A stretch of DNA of 64,000 bases, from contig JAUIRK010000891.1 of NCBI GenBank assembly GCA_030549495.1, positions 186,001 through 250,000 of the forward strand, read 5' to 3'. Source of the stretch: Nectonema munidae (Eukaryota; Nematomorpha; Nectonematoida; Nectonematidae). The notes under the pieces were generated by a model. The model was not told the DNA's origin, ran no database searches, and saw nothing but the letters and a program-made list of their open reading frames with translations. Both the position numbers and the translations under genes were made by a program. Shown piece by piece: positions 51,801-54,120 of the stretch (position 1 is the stretch's first letter; the number at the start of each line of letters is the position of its first letter).

Positions 51801-51817
51801 GCTTTATACAGATATAA
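779..51817 (+). CDS. PLCD: Phosphoinositide-specific phospholipase C, delta type (5'-partial, 15 exons, two alternative 3' ends)
   Basis: Hydrolyses phosphatidylinositol 4,5-bisphosphate to IP3 and diacylglycerol at the membrane; calcium dependent. Joining exons 779-878, 2449-2518, 8408-8493, 9915-10032, 11591-11676, 12498-12577, 12638-12739, 15398-15488, 15572-15751, 18349-18453, 19491-19558, 22904-23039 and 29829-29978 gives 457 codons with every phase matching, followed by 31543-31631 (486 aa in all) or 51141-51817 (682 aa). Numbering visible residues from 779: X domain about 47-184 with catalytic H55, N56, E85, D87, H99, E133 and phosphate-binding K180/K182; acidic X-Y linker about 188-215; Y domain about 222-335 with S252, R279 and Y281 (equivalent to S522, R549, Y551 of rat PLC-delta1); C2 about 358-488 with calcium-ligand candidates D383, D435, D437, D443. 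The short linker and the GYRHIHL end favour delta; a long tail after C2 also occurs in PLC-eta, so eta is the alternative. The PH domain and start codon are outside the window. Confidence 0.93.
879..2448. other. PLC intron (AT-rich)
   Basis: No gene or transposon recognised apart from a two-copy tandem repeat at 1490-1740 and a TTAG/TTAA-rich stretch at 2045-2150 (AGTTAGT, AACTAACTAA) like those at 9360-9740 and 34770-34930. Confidence 0.6.
1490..1740. repeat. Two-copy tandem repeat, unit about 124 bp
   Basis: The unit starting ATAAAAATCATTCAAAATAG near 1490 recurs at 1614 as ATAAAAATCAATCAAAAAAG. Both contain AACATATGTAACTA, AGCTTAACCAAAA-like and TTTTAAACGATATT in the same order. The copies have diverged noticeably. 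Confidence 0.75.
2449..2518 (+). CDS. PLCD: PLC exon: start of X domain
   Basis: Encodes [10 protein letters not shown], the hallmark opening of the PLC X domain, holding catalytic His55 and Asn56. Acceptor ACAG at 2448, donor GTACTT at 2519. Enters with 2 bases and leaves with 2 bases of split codons; both junctions fit. Confidence 0.96.
2627..4707 (-). mobile_element. hAT DNA transposon, degenerate but with both ends
   Basis: Terminal inverted repeats CAGTGTTGCCAG (2627-2638) and its complement ending at 4707, flanked on both sides by ACTATA (hAT normally duplicates 8 bp; the other two bases differ). Inside each end are many copies of ATCCGTA in AT-rich context: about three on the left, about nine on the right. 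Such subterminal motifs are typical transposase-binding sites in hAT elements. A degenerate transposase lies on the minus strand. It sits in a PLC intron, antisense to the gene. Confidence 0.9.
2813..4253 (-). pseudogene. hAT transposase, degenerate
   Basis: Read from Met at 4251-4253 leftwards. An N-terminal zinc finger (FCKLCSKK...[10 protein letters not shown], a C2H2 BED-like pattern) comes first, then a catalytic-region segment with [12 protein letters not shown] (3563-3907), then the C-terminal dimerisation region with [14 protein letters not shown] (2993-3289), ending [13 protein letters not shown]... and PKPSHN before a stop at 2813-2815. About 480 codons, in the range of small hAT transposases. 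Frameshifts and stops separate the readable blocks, so it is not functional. Confident as hAT; subfamily not determined. Confidence 0.88.
4708..5257. other. PLC intron, no feature
   Basis: AT-rich. An open frame at 4846-5040 is Phe/Leu/Tyr-rich and looks like chance. Nothing else seen. Confidence 0.55.
5258..5450 (-). mobile_element. CR1/Jockey-type LINE, 3' end fragment
   Basis: The minus strand reads without interruption as the C-terminus of a LINE polyprotein: [47 protein letters not shown] and QSRRLYYFA, then stop at 5258-5260. The pattern (R...F..R....WN.LP..VV...+...FK..LD) is the standard end of CR1/L2/Jockey-like LINEs. It is 5' truncated, as is usual for LINE insertions, and antisense to the PLC gene. 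Confidence 0.85.
5451..6439. other. PLC intron, no feature
   Basis: About 1 kb of very AT-rich intron. No coding, repeat or structural signal identified. Confidence 0.55.
6440..8165 (+). mobile_element. CR1/Jockey-clade LINE, degenerate reverse transcriptase
   Basis: The plus strand carries reverse transcriptase blocks in order: [12 protein letters not shown], then [30 protein letters not shown], catalytic FADD (about 7683-7694), [33 protein letters not shown] and [17 protein letters not shown]. The upstream part (6452-6712) is a weakly recognisable spacer between endonuclease and RT. The frame changes just after the DPQG block, there is a stop after FADDI, and another shift before LYKALV. 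The usual C-terminal end (as in the piece at 5258-5450) is missing. A non-coding tail with GGGCCCC and AATAAA follows to about 8210. It lies in sense orientation in a PLC intron. Confidence 0.9.
7141..7635 (+). pseudogene. LINE reverse transcriptase palm fragment
   Basis: Longest open part of the LINE: fingers and palm, from [15 protein letters not shown] to the [10 protein letters not shown] turn before the catalytic FADD. The usual Val in G(V/I)PQG is Asp here. Continues in another frame. Confidence 0.88.
8408..8493 (+). CDS. PLCD: PLC exon: X domain
   Basis: Encodes [15 protein letters not shown] then [10 protein letters not shown], ending at the calcium-binding Glu85. Acceptor TTTAG at 8407, donor GTATCT at 8494. 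The 5.9-kb intron before it holds a hAT element and two LINE remnants. Confidence 0.96.
8494..9914. other. PLC intron with TTAG-rich degenerate repeat
   Basis: Contains a C-rich run at 9140-9163 and long stretches of degenerate GTTAGTTA words (9360-9440 and 9540-9750), probably a decayed simple repeat. No coding signal. Confidence 0.6.
9915..10032 (+). CDS. PLCD: PLC exon: X domain
   Basis: Encodes [20 protein letters not shown], with calcium ligand Asp87 and the second catalytic histidine His99. Acceptor TTAAG at 9914, donor GTAATA at 10033. Confidence 0.97.
10033..11590. other. PLC intron with hAT relic
   Basis: Mostly AT-rich. 10840-11220 is less AT-rich; its last part is a hAT C-terminal remnant (see separate entry). 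The open frame at 10394-10588 shows no motif. Confidence 0.55.
11095..11225 (+). pseudogene. hAT transposase C-terminal remnant
   Basis: The plus strand reads [20 protein letters not shown] then [15 protein letters not shown]. This matches the hAT dimerisation region pattern (I....DPL.WW...+..FP.L...A...L). The upstream 250 bases may be more of the same element but are too decayed to read. No ends identified. Confidence 0.7.
11591..11676 (+). CDS. PLCD: PLC exon: X domain
   Basis: Encodes [16 protein letters not shown] and [10 protein letters not shown]. Glu133 matches calcium ligand Glu390 of rat PLC-delta1. Acceptor TTTTAG at 11590, donor GTATTT at 11677. Confidence 0.96.
11677..12497. other. 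PLC intron, no feature
   Basis: AT-rich. A less AT-rich segment at 12185-12290 (with GTCTGACAGGATAACGC and CGTATCTGACGTC) looks like an old insertion but could not be assigned. Confidence 0.5.
12498..12577 (+). CDS. PLCD: PLC exon: end of X domain
   Basis: A short exon found through phase and homology. The junction gives GDELYV, then [15 protein letters not shown], which aligns with the LPSP..LK.KIL(I/L)K segment of PLCs and supplies phosphate-binding Lys180. Acceptor TTAAG at 12497, donor GTATAT at 12578. The intron after it is only 60 bases. Confidence 0.9.
12638..12739 (+). CDS. PLCD: PLC exon: last X strand and acidic X-Y linker
   Basis: Starts GKRIQ (Lys182), then an acidic stretch [13 protein letters not shown]. 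In PLCs the negatively charged X-Y linker is autoinhibitory, held over the active site until the enzyme meets a membrane. It is 34 codons with phase 0 at both ends. The whole linker is short, as in PLC-delta and unlike PLC-eta or gamma. Confidence 0.93.
12937..13012 (+). repeat. Relic of 21-bp minisatellite (Tc1-like element end)
   Basis: Three decayed units of the TTTAAGTTCGTCCTTTTTC type (CTTTAAGTTCGTCACTTTTT, GAGTTCTCGTTTTTTTAC, CTTTAAGTTTGTCCTTTTCT). The same unit forms the ends of the Tc1-like elements at 45596 and 55338. Probably an old terminal fragment. Confidence 0.6.
13324..13760. repeat. Inverted repeat, arms about 115 bp, spacer about 210 bp
   Basis: Arm 1 (13324-13438) contains AAAGTAACGCGAAATATT, GCATATGTG, GAGCACATGCTC and AGAACAATTCAAATAATT. 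Arm 2 (13648-13760) has the same blocks in reverse complement and reverse order: AATTATTTGAATTGTTCT, GAGCATGTGCTC, CACATATGC and AATATTTCGTGTTACTTT. Could fold into a long hairpin in the transcript. Likely a foldback element or MITE pair; no target duplication found. Confidence 0.8.
14525..14615 (+). pseudogene. Partial duplicate of PLC exon 15572-15751 with its splice acceptor
   Basis: About 90 bases near-identical to the end of the intron and first half of the real exon: TTCTTTACTTGTCTAG acceptor (14528-14543) followed by the same coding sequence for about 70 bases ([18 protein letters not shown]), then divergence. It lies about 1.03 kb upstream of the real copy and before exon 15398. If spliced onto the preceding exon (phase 0) it would shift the frame and reach a stop within the copy region; read in the original frame it also meets a stop (after ESLK). 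It therefore cannot substitute for the real exon but keeps a strong acceptor. Confidence 0.92.
15398..15488 (+). CDS. PLCD: PLC exon: start of Y domain
   Basis: Encodes [18 protein letters not shown], matching the (L..ELSDLV.Y..SV) start of the PLC Y domain. Acceptor TTTTAG at 15397, donor GTTAGT at 15489. Phase 0 in, phase 1 out. Confidence 0.92.
15572..15751 (+). CDS. PLCD: PLC exon: Y domain core
   Basis: Encodes [34 protein letters not shown] and FWKFGVQI. Ser252, Arg279 and Tyr281 match the PIP2 4-phosphate contacts of rat PLC-delta1. Acceptor GTCTAG at 15571, donor GTATAT at 15752. The first half of this exon and its acceptor exist as a second partial copy near 14544. Confidence 0.97.
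16326..16456 (+). mobile_element. piggyBac-type MITE, copy 1
   Basis: 131 bp bounded by TTAA on both sides (16322-16325, 16457-16460), with ends CCCATTAAGT...ACTTAATGGG. The TTAA duplication plus CCC/GGG ends define piggyBac-type mobility. An internal GTTCCCATTTGGGAAC stem-loop lies near the left end. No coding capacity. A second copy in inverse orientation is at 25033-25161. Confidence 0.92.
18036..18329 (+). repeat. Intragenic duplication, copy 1 (upstream of exon 18349)
   Basis: Intron end just before exon 18349. Shared with 23476-23683 in the same orientation: TTATTATATGCTATAAAATA, CTTGAAATTGTCTATCCTA, AAAAAGGGTTCATGC, GATGATGACATTTT and TATAAAGTGTTTTGTTCCAT, in order. Copy 2 lacks about 60 bases present here. 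Confidence 0.9.
18349..18453 (+). CDS. PLCD: PLC exon: end of Y domain
   Basis: Encodes [18 protein letters not shown] and [10 protein letters not shown]. The donor chosen is GTAAGA at 18454. A weaker GT three bases upstream (18451) would remove one residue and keep the frame. The last 0.3 kb of the intron before it is duplicated at 23476-23683 without the exon. Confidence 0.95.
18454..19490. other. PLC intron, no feature
   Basis: AT-rich intron; an open frame at 18882-19067 has no motif. Nothing else recognised. Confidence 0.55.
19491..19558 (+). CDS. PLCD: PLC exon: Y-C2 linker
   Basis: Encodes a polar linker and ASKLLKIR, the first strand of the C2 domain. Acceptor TTTTAG at 19490, donor GTAATC at 19559. 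Phase 1 in and 0 out agree with the neighbours. Confidence 0.88.
19559..22903. other. PLC intron with one coding-like block
   Basis: AT-rich except 21130-21880 (separate entry). The frame at 22114-22317 is open but unrecognised. Confidence 0.55.
21130..21886 (-). pseudogene. Unidentified degraded coding-like sequence
   Basis: About 750 bases clearly less AT-rich than their surroundings. The minus strand has protein-like stretches in order: [20 protein letters not shown] (within 21686-21886), [18 protein letters not shown], then [40 protein letters not shown] and [18 protein letters not shown] (about 21340-21530), separated by stops and shifts. I do not recognise the family. It may be a decayed retrocopy of a host gene or part of a mobile element. 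Confidence 0.4.
22904..23039 (+). CDS. PLCD: PLC exon: C2 domain
   Basis: Encodes [25 protein letters not shown] and VRTRVIENN. Asp383 is a C2 calcium-ligand candidate. Acceptor TTTCAG at 22903, donor GTAAGA at 23040. Confidence 0.96.
23040..25028. other. PLC intron, AT-rich
   Basis: First part of a 6.8-kb intron. Besides the duplication at 23476-23683 and short AAAG runs, nothing recognised; the frames at 24372-24648 are low-complexity. Confidence 0.5.
23476..23683 (+). repeat. Intragenic duplication, copy 2
   Basis: Copy of 18036-18329 minus an internal segment of about 60 bases and without any exon sequence. Bracketed by inverted AAAG simple repeats: GAAAGAAAGAAAG near 23415 and CTTTCTTTCTTTC near 23690. 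Confidence 0.88.
25033..25161 (-). mobile_element. piggyBac-type MITE, copy 2
   Basis: 129 bp between TTAA 25029-25032 and TTAA 25162-25165. Reverse complement of copy 1 at 16326 with scattered differences (for example one base lost from the hairpin symmetry). The right-hand TTAA is the first TTAA of the adjacent minisatellite, so the MITE landed at the edge of that array. Confidence 0.92.
25162..25287. repeat. 21-bp minisatellite, about 6 units
   Basis: Units of the type TTAAAGTGAAAAAGGACGCA, slightly diverged, ending GTAAAAACAGTG. Same unit as the ends of the Tc1-like elements at 45596-47824 and 55338-56236, so probably a solo end left by one. Confidence 0.88.
25288..25899. other. PLC intron, no feature
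   Basis: AT-rich intron with no recognisable gene or repeat. Confidence 0.5.
25900..26245 (-). mobile_element. Jockey-type LINE fragment (C-terminal region)
   Basis: Strongly G/T-biased on the plus strand. The minus strand reads, with shifts, VLSPN..., [29 protein letters not shown] and [16 protein letters not shown]. This matches the Jockey-clade C-terminus: (L)R.....LL..YL, Cys-rich tail, then LW..P...A.FL. Same strand and composition as the 5' fragment at 28030-28460, so both may come from one element now split. Confidence 0.68.
26463..26950 (+). mobile_element. Probable hAT element, left end only
   Basis: Starts CAGTGGTTTTCAAACTCTAC followed by CCGTGGTGCCGCGAAG, a very common hAT terminus (CAGTGGTTC.CAAACT). 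The matching right end was not found; GTTTGAAAAG near 26915 is a weak candidate. The interior is unrecognised. It interrupts the space between two Jockey-type fragments. Confidence 0.5.
26951..28029. other. PLC intron with mixed repeat debris
   Basis: 26940-26975 has CGACGACCCC/ATCCGA words like the repeats at 30484. The GC-richer block 27397-27560 (CGGGCTTGG, CCCGCCCC) shares a short module, CATACATTTATA plus TTTCAAG, with 22300-22360. 27885-27912 ends with CACCCCCGGATGTGCGTCCC, resembling a transposon terminus. None could be assigned. Confidence 0.45.
28030..28470 (-). mobile_element. Jockey-type LINE fragment (5' region: PHD-like finger and endonuclease start)
   Basis: The minus strand carries [20 protein letters not shown], like the PHD-type finger (C..C..W.H..C) found at the N-terminus of many LINE polyproteins. 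A Ser/Pro-rich spacer follows, then [20 protein letters not shown], the standard first strand and helix of the LINE EEP endonuclease (.L+ILQ.N..GI..K..EL). A frame change lies between the two. The rest of the endonuclease and RT are missing here. Confidence 0.72.
28471..29828. other. PLC intron, no clear feature
   Basis: AT-rich. A GC-richer island at 28870-28935 (GCGGGTATGCGGCTGGGTAC) and CAAGCGCGGTTATAACACGG near 29612 are unassigned. Confidence 0.5.
29829..29978 (+). CDS. PLCD: PLC exon: C2 domain, last common exon
   Basis: Encodes [17 protein letters not shown] and [18 protein letters not shown]; Asp435, Asp437 and Asp443 are C2 calcium-ligand candidates. Ends ...NINS plus one base of a Gly codon; donor GTATTT at 29979. 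Both candidate last exons restore this Gly and continue the same C2 strand. Confidence 0.96.
30357..30411. repeat. 21-bp minisatellite relic
   Basis: About 2.5 decayed units (GGACAAATTAAAGTAAAAG, GCGAACTTAAATTAG, AAAAGGACGAACTT). Same family as 25162-25287. Confidence 0.6.
30484..30640. repeat. Tandem CCGGAC/CGTCG-word repeat
   Basis: Short phrases ACCGGACGTTTCGTCG, TACCGGACACTTCGTCG, CACCGGACGATTTGCTGAA and GTCGAACAAC recur every 17-22 bases. Same style as the foldback at 49505-49975 and the ACGGC words at 36430-36530. Likely the arm of a foldback transposon. Confidence 0.7.
31453..31474. repeat. (GT)n microsatellite near exon A acceptor
   Basis: TGTGTGTGTGTGCGTGTG run 70-90 bases upstream of the 3' splice site at 31542. 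In RNA this is a UG repeat, a known binding site for CELF and TDP-43 type splicing regulators in animals. A role here is inference. Confidence 0.6.
31543..31631 (+). CDS. PLCD: PLC alternative last exon A (short C-terminus)
   Basis: Acceptor CTTTTTAG at 31542 after a T-rich tract. Encodes [15 protein letters not shown] then [13 protein letters not shown] and stop. It aligns with the family C2 ending GYRH(V/I)HL...(P)ATLFV and ends about eight residues after that strand, as usual for PLC-delta. Tyr-Arg-His is replaced by Phe-Arg-Phe, so it is diverged from exon B at 51141. An AATAAA lies 100 bases after the stop. It could be a used alternative exon or an ageing duplicate; the open frame, splice site, phase and poly(A) signal favour use. 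Confidence 0.78.
31731..31736 (+). promoter_or_regulatory. Poly(A) signal AATAAA for short PLC form
   Basis: Canonical AATAAA 100 bases after the stop of exon A, followed by T-rich sequence. AATAAA is common in DNA this AT-rich, so position is the main support. Confidence 0.45.
31974..32536 (+). mobile_element. Short hAT element with perfect 8-bp target duplication
   Basis: 563 bp flanked by CTACATAA at 31966-31973 and 32537-32544. Ends TAGAGAT... and ...ATCTCTA with subterminal GCATCCGC/GCGGATGT words on both sides. The interior keeps a coding scrap, [20 protein letters not shown] then [13 protein letters not shown], which resembles the region before the hAT dimerisation domain, so this is a deletion derivative of an autonomous element. 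It lies about 340 bases after the exon A stop. Confidence 0.9.
32545..33370. other. Intron B, no feature
   Basis: AT-rich sequence with no recognised element. Confidence 0.5.
33371..34490 (+). pseudogene. Relic of a multicopy mobile-element-like protein family (unclassified)
   Basis: Opens [18 protein letters not shown], then (33504 on) [20 protein letters not shown], a Ser/acid stretch, [19 protein letters not shown], later [20 protein letters not shown] and [19 protein letters not shown], then [20 protein letters not shown] and [15 protein letters not shown]. These blocks follow, in order, a protein found in many copies in arthropod and cnidarian genomes, known to me only as uncharacterised. 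Parts of the middle are missing and it is broken in several places. Probably transposon-derived; superfamily not known to me. Confidence 0.7.
34491..35843. other. Intron B with AT-rich simple sequence
   Basis: 34770-34930 is rich in GTTAGATAA/TAGATAATTA words (decayed simple repeat). 35286-35498 has an open frame without motif. Nothing else recognised. Confidence 0.5.
35925..36366 (+). repeat. Left subterminal array, about 3 units of 148 bp
   Basis: ATGCTGAATTCAGTGGTGAT recurs at 35977, 36123 and 36273 (spacing 146 and 150). Each unit also has AAATCAATCAAACCTGTCAA and GTGACAGCTCATCTCA. Reverse-complement counterpart of 43395-44455. Confidence 0.93.
36367..38445. other. Interior of TTAA element, left part
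   Basis: 36430-36530 has repeated TTACGGC words (TTACGGCAAAATTGTC, TTACGGCGATTTTTC, TTACGGCAAACTTG, TTACGGCGAATTTTCCGG). The remainder is AT-rich without recognisable coding. Confidence 0.5.
38454..40128 (+). mobile_element. hAT transposon with perfect target duplication
   Basis: 1,675 bp flanked by AGTTAGAA at 38446-38453 and 40129-40136. Termini CAGGGGTCGGGAACA and ...TGACCCCTG with the GCTCGCGAGCCA words typical of Charlie-like hATs near the left end. Base composition is much less AT-rich than the surroundings. Contains a degenerate transposase. It inserted into the TTAA element, so it is younger than that element. Confidence 0.95.
38492..40008 (+). pseudogene. hAT (Charlie-like / ZBED5-GTF2IRD2-type) transposase, degenerate
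   Basis: Blocks in order: [34 protein letters not shown] (catalytic-Asp region, about 38800-38870), [19 protein letters not shown] (about 38930-38990), [20 protein letters not shown] (39264-39446), and the C-terminal [20 protein letters not shown] with [17 protein letters not shown] (39728-39934), the hAT dimerisation domain. This is the family behind vertebrate GTF2IRD2 and ZBED5-like domesticated genes. The zinc finger is missing and frames change repeatedly, so it is dead. Confidence 0.88.
40137..41329. other. Interior of TTAA element, middle part
   Basis: AT-rich. 40980-41280 is slightly less so (CATCAACATCCACATGAT, GTGAAGGGTTCATCG) but unassigned. Confidence 0.45.
41330..42260 (+). repeat. 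Tandem array A, about 6 units of 148 bp
   Basis: The phrase TCATG.TG.TTTCATTT(C)TG(A)AC recurs near 41430, 41577, 41727, 41879, 42027 and 42173 (spacing about 146-152), each followed by CATTTAGAGGTTT-like, GTGTCAATCAAATTTGCGG and TTTACATGAAATATATGTT. Same unit family as array B at 52840-54120; unrelated in sequence to the 148-bp arrays at the ends of the TTAA element. Confidence 0.92.
42261..43394 (+). repeat. Tail of array A repeat (copy A)
   Basis: Non-tandem sequence after array A that recurs, diverged, after array B: ACACGATACTGATAAAAAAG, then AATTTCTAATGAAAA and AGAGCTACCAAG. It shows no coding. Confidence 0.7.
43395..44455 (-). repeat. Right subterminal array, about 7 units of 148 bp
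   Basis: AATATCACCACTGAATTCAG or close variants recur near 43446, 43590, 43767, 43921, 44071, 44221 and 44366. Each unit contains TTGACAGGTTTGATTGATTT and GAGATGAGCTGTCA. Reverse complement of 35925-36366 with extra units; divergence grows toward the interior. Confidence 0.93.
44516..44879. other. Between TTAA element and piggyBac relic
   Basis: AT-rich, no feature recognised; may be the 5' part of the piggyBac relic. Confidence 0.4.
44952..45595 (+). pseudogene. piggyBac transposase, N-terminal part
   Basis: Acidic N-terminus ([16 protein letters not shown]), then [10 protein letters not shown], then readable with shifts [40 protein letters not shown] and [15 protein letters not shown]. 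This follows the piggyBac order (P...F..FF, ...FLG...LMG, YW......, ..S......RF, K+RP+.D.+...F...Y.P). It stops exactly where the Tc1-like element begins. Confidence 0.82.
45605..45750. repeat. Left 21-bp minisatellite end of Tc1-like element
   Basis: Six to seven units of TTTAAGTTCGTCCTTTTTC type, diverged. Its chance translation ([15 protein letters not shown]) is not a gene. Confidence 0.9.
46105..47159 (-). pseudogene. Tc1/IS630-like DDE transposase, degenerate
   Basis: From right to left: helix-turn-helix region ([19 protein letters not shown], 46911-47159), then RKEYARELQ, first catalytic Asp in [20 protein letters not shown] with [20 protein letters not shown] (46506-46760), second Asp in [17 protein letters not shown] (about 46385-46440), then NSFMLNPC where the family has P.LNP(I/F)E. 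The third acidic residue and the frame are lost there. The C-terminal [14 protein letters not shown] (about 46150) matches the usual Y.HM.RYI. One shift lies between the HTH and catalytic parts. Confidence 0.85.
47700..47815. repeat. Right 21-bp minisatellite end of Tc1-like element
   Basis: Units GGACGAACATAAAATGGAAA, GACGATCTTAAATTGGAAAT, GGACGAAATTAAAATGGAAA, CGACGAACTTAAATAG and so on; inverse of 45605-45750. Confidence 0.9.
47827..48799 (+). pseudogene. piggyBac transposase, C-terminal part
   Basis: Resumes with [12 protein letters not shown] (first catalytic Asp region). With shifts it reads [40 protein letters not shown] and [19 protein letters not shown] (second Asp). After that come [20 protein letters not shown] and [11 protein letters not shown] (third Asp region, M.G.D..DQ.. 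in the family, here GFTDSM), and finally the Cys-rich tail [20 protein letters not shown] with HISCFKE and stop at about 48799. The tail is the zinc-binding C-terminal domain of piggyBac enzymes. Confidence 0.88.
48806..49504. other. Intron B, AT-rich
   Basis: No feature recognised; may include the 3' end of the piggyBac element. Confidence 0.45.
49505..49975. repeat. Foldback element with GGCCGAA/GGACA-word arms
   Basis: Left arm (49505-49660) repeats GGCCGGACATTTAGCCGA, ACATTTGGCCGAACGGACAC and CCATTGGCCGAACC. The right arm (49825-49970) has them inverted: TCGGCCAAGTGTCCGTTCGG, CTAAATGTCTTGCC and TTCGGTCAAATGTC. The centre is AT-rich (ATATATAATAATATATTA near 49670). No coding. Related words at 30484-30640. 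Confidence 0.82.
49976..51140. other. End of intron B
   Basis: AT-rich apart from a GC-richer scrap at 50225-50265. The frame at 50374-50556 has no motif. Ends with the T-rich tract and TTTAG acceptor of exon B. Confidence 0.55.
51141..51817 (+). CDS. PLCD: PLC alternative last exon B (long C-terminal tail)
   Basis: Acceptor TTATTTAG at 51140. Completes the shared Gly codon and encodes [22 protein letters not shown], an almost textbook PLC-delta C2 ending, then about 195 more residues without a known domain. The tail is hydrophilic, with Lys/Arg, Ser and acid clusters (for example [20 protein letters not shown]) and no membrane segment, and ends CFIQI. It is 677 bases open throughout, with base composition clearly less AT-rich than its flanks, which supports real coding. 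PLC-delta normally stops at C2; tails are known in PLC-beta and eta, but this one is not recognisably either. An AATAAA lies about 200 bases after the stop. Confidence 0.92.
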
Positions 51818-52839
51818 TGATAATAATTTGAACATTTTCAATAACAGACACAATGCCAACATGTATTTTAGCAGTTGTATTCCTTTTTATGTTTTTGTCC
51901 TTCATCATCATATGGAAATGACAATTGTAGTCATAACCAATTTACACTGAAATATTTTCGTGAATGTTTGACACATATTATCAACTTAGGCACCACTGAA
52001 TACTCATTATGTTAAATAAAATCATTTGGTCTTTTTGTTTGTATTCTTGTTACCTTAATGTTTTTTTTGTTTTGTTACACTGATGAAATATGATAGTAGG
52101 AATCACTATCTCCAAATTATTTTGTAATTTAAGGTTTTTTCAATTGGAAAGTGAATTTTGCAAATATTACAAATTAAAACTAAACATAAGCATTTTACAC
52201 ACAAGATAGCATATTCACAAATTTATTAGTCAAATTTATATAAATGTAATATGGTAATGATTTTGAGTTATTTGGATTTTTTTAAAAAAGGCTTTTCAAT
52301 TTTTTAATTCCTAATTTTAGAAATACCTAGAAAAAAAACGTTTAAACAATTTATGTGGCAGTATTATGTTTACTATTTTGATATCAAAATCTACTCATTT
52401 CATTAGTTATGGTGCTTAACCCCAAACCAGATAATGCATCCGTAATGTGAATTAATTTAATGTCTCTGTCATTAGTTGTGCCAGACGATTATAAAAAAAT
52501 AAACATGAAATGCTTAACACTATCAGTGAAAGGGGCCCAGTTTAGCTTGCCCCTCTCAACTAAAATTTATATTGTACAAAATTGGCTAAATTATATGCTC
52601 TCAAACTTTTTGACTTTTCCTAAAATCGTTAGCTGCATCTTTTGATACCCATTTCATGTTAGTTAAATGACCCTCTCATGTCAAAAACCGTCAATTAAAA
52701 TCAAATGTACATTTTTTTAACAAAATTTTTTATATTATGATGTCTATAACTTATAACTTAGTGTTTACATTAGATACACTCTTAAAATTTTTTAATCATA
52801 TATTTATTGGAACACATAAAACTTATATATAAATATTTT
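51818..52839. other. 3' UTR and downstream flank of PLC
   Basis: 3' UTR to about 52040 (poly(A) signal at 52015). Beyond that no gene; a less AT-rich stretch with a 61-codon frame (52460-52645) lacks motifs. Confidence 0.5.
52015..52020 (+). promoter_or_regulatory. Poly(A) signal AATAAA for long PLC form
   Basis: Canonical AATAAA about 200 bases downstream of the exon B stop codon, followed by a GT/T-rich stretch (52030-52070) suitable as a downstream element. Confidence 0.5.
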
Positions 52840-54120
52840 CCCAAAAAACTTTTCAACTATGTTGTAAATATCAATCAAAATTTTGGTTGATGATTAAATT
52901 ACTTACGAAAACATTCATTAAAATTTTAAATAATATTATTTTTTTGTACAAAATCGACCATGCTGATTTCATTTCTCAACTTAGTTTTCACTATTAGTGT
53001 GAAAATTTATGAAAGTGTCAATCAAATTTGCAGTTTTGAAAATTGTGTCCAAGAATATTAATCAAATTTAAAATAAAATATTTTTATACTAAATCAATCA
53101 AGCGGATTTCATTTCCGTACTCATAATTTTAAATAAAATGATTTCTTTTTACCAAATCGACCATGCTGATCTAATTTCTCGGCTCAGTTTTCGCTATTAG
53201 GGTCTGAAAATTTATGAAAATCTCCCTCAAATTTGCGGTTTTCACCTGAAAATTGTGTCCGAGAATATTAATCAAATTTTAAGTAAAATCTTTTTCTTTT
53301 TATACTAAATCAACCATACTGCCTTCATTTCCTTTCATAATTTTCGTAATTAGGGTGTGAAAAATTCTAAAAGTGTCAATAAAATTTGTGGTTTACGCCT
53401 GAAAATTATATGTATGAATATTATTCAAATTAAAAAAATACACATTTTTATACTAAATCAAGCATGGCAATTTAAATTATGGAGTCATTTTTCGAAATTT
53501 GGTTTTCAAAATGTCTAAAATGTAAATCAATTTTGTGGTTTACATCTCAAATTCCAAGAATATTTATTAAATTTTAAACTAAAAATATTTTTTCTATCAA
53601 ATCTACCATGCCAATTTCATTTCTCTGCTCAGTTTTAGCAACTATGATTTGGAAATTTCTGAAAGTATTTGTAGTTTAAGTCTGAGATAGTGTCTCCAAC
53701 AATATTTATACACATTTTAAATAAATCGAACATGCAGATTTTATTTCTCCACCCATTTTTTGCAATTAGAGTGTAGGCAAAAATTATTTCATAGAATATT
53801 ATTTATATTCTCAATAAAATATATTTTTATACTTAGATCTCCATGCCGATTTCATTTTTGGACTCAGTTTTCGTAATTAGAATGTGAAAATGTCATCAAA
53901 TATATTAGTTTTTGCCTGAATTTTTTTAAAACATTTATTCACATTTTAAATTAAATATTTTTTAAACTAAATTAACCTAAAGAAGCTGATAACATTTTTT
54001 GGCTAAGATTTTACCATTACTGGGAAAAAAATGTGTCAAAATACACATAGAATTAGTGATGTATGCCTGAAAATTATCTCATAAACATACTTCCATATTT
54101 TAAATATAATATATTTTTTA
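52840..54120 (+). repeat. Tandem array B, about 8 units of roughly 150 bp
   Basis: CATGCTGATTTCATTTCTC or variants recur near 52969, 53100, 53163, 53317, 53465, 53610, 53730 and 53850, followed by CAGTTTTCG.(A)ATTAG and GTGTCAATCAAATTTG. Same family as array A but more irregular and diverged. Confidence 0.88.
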
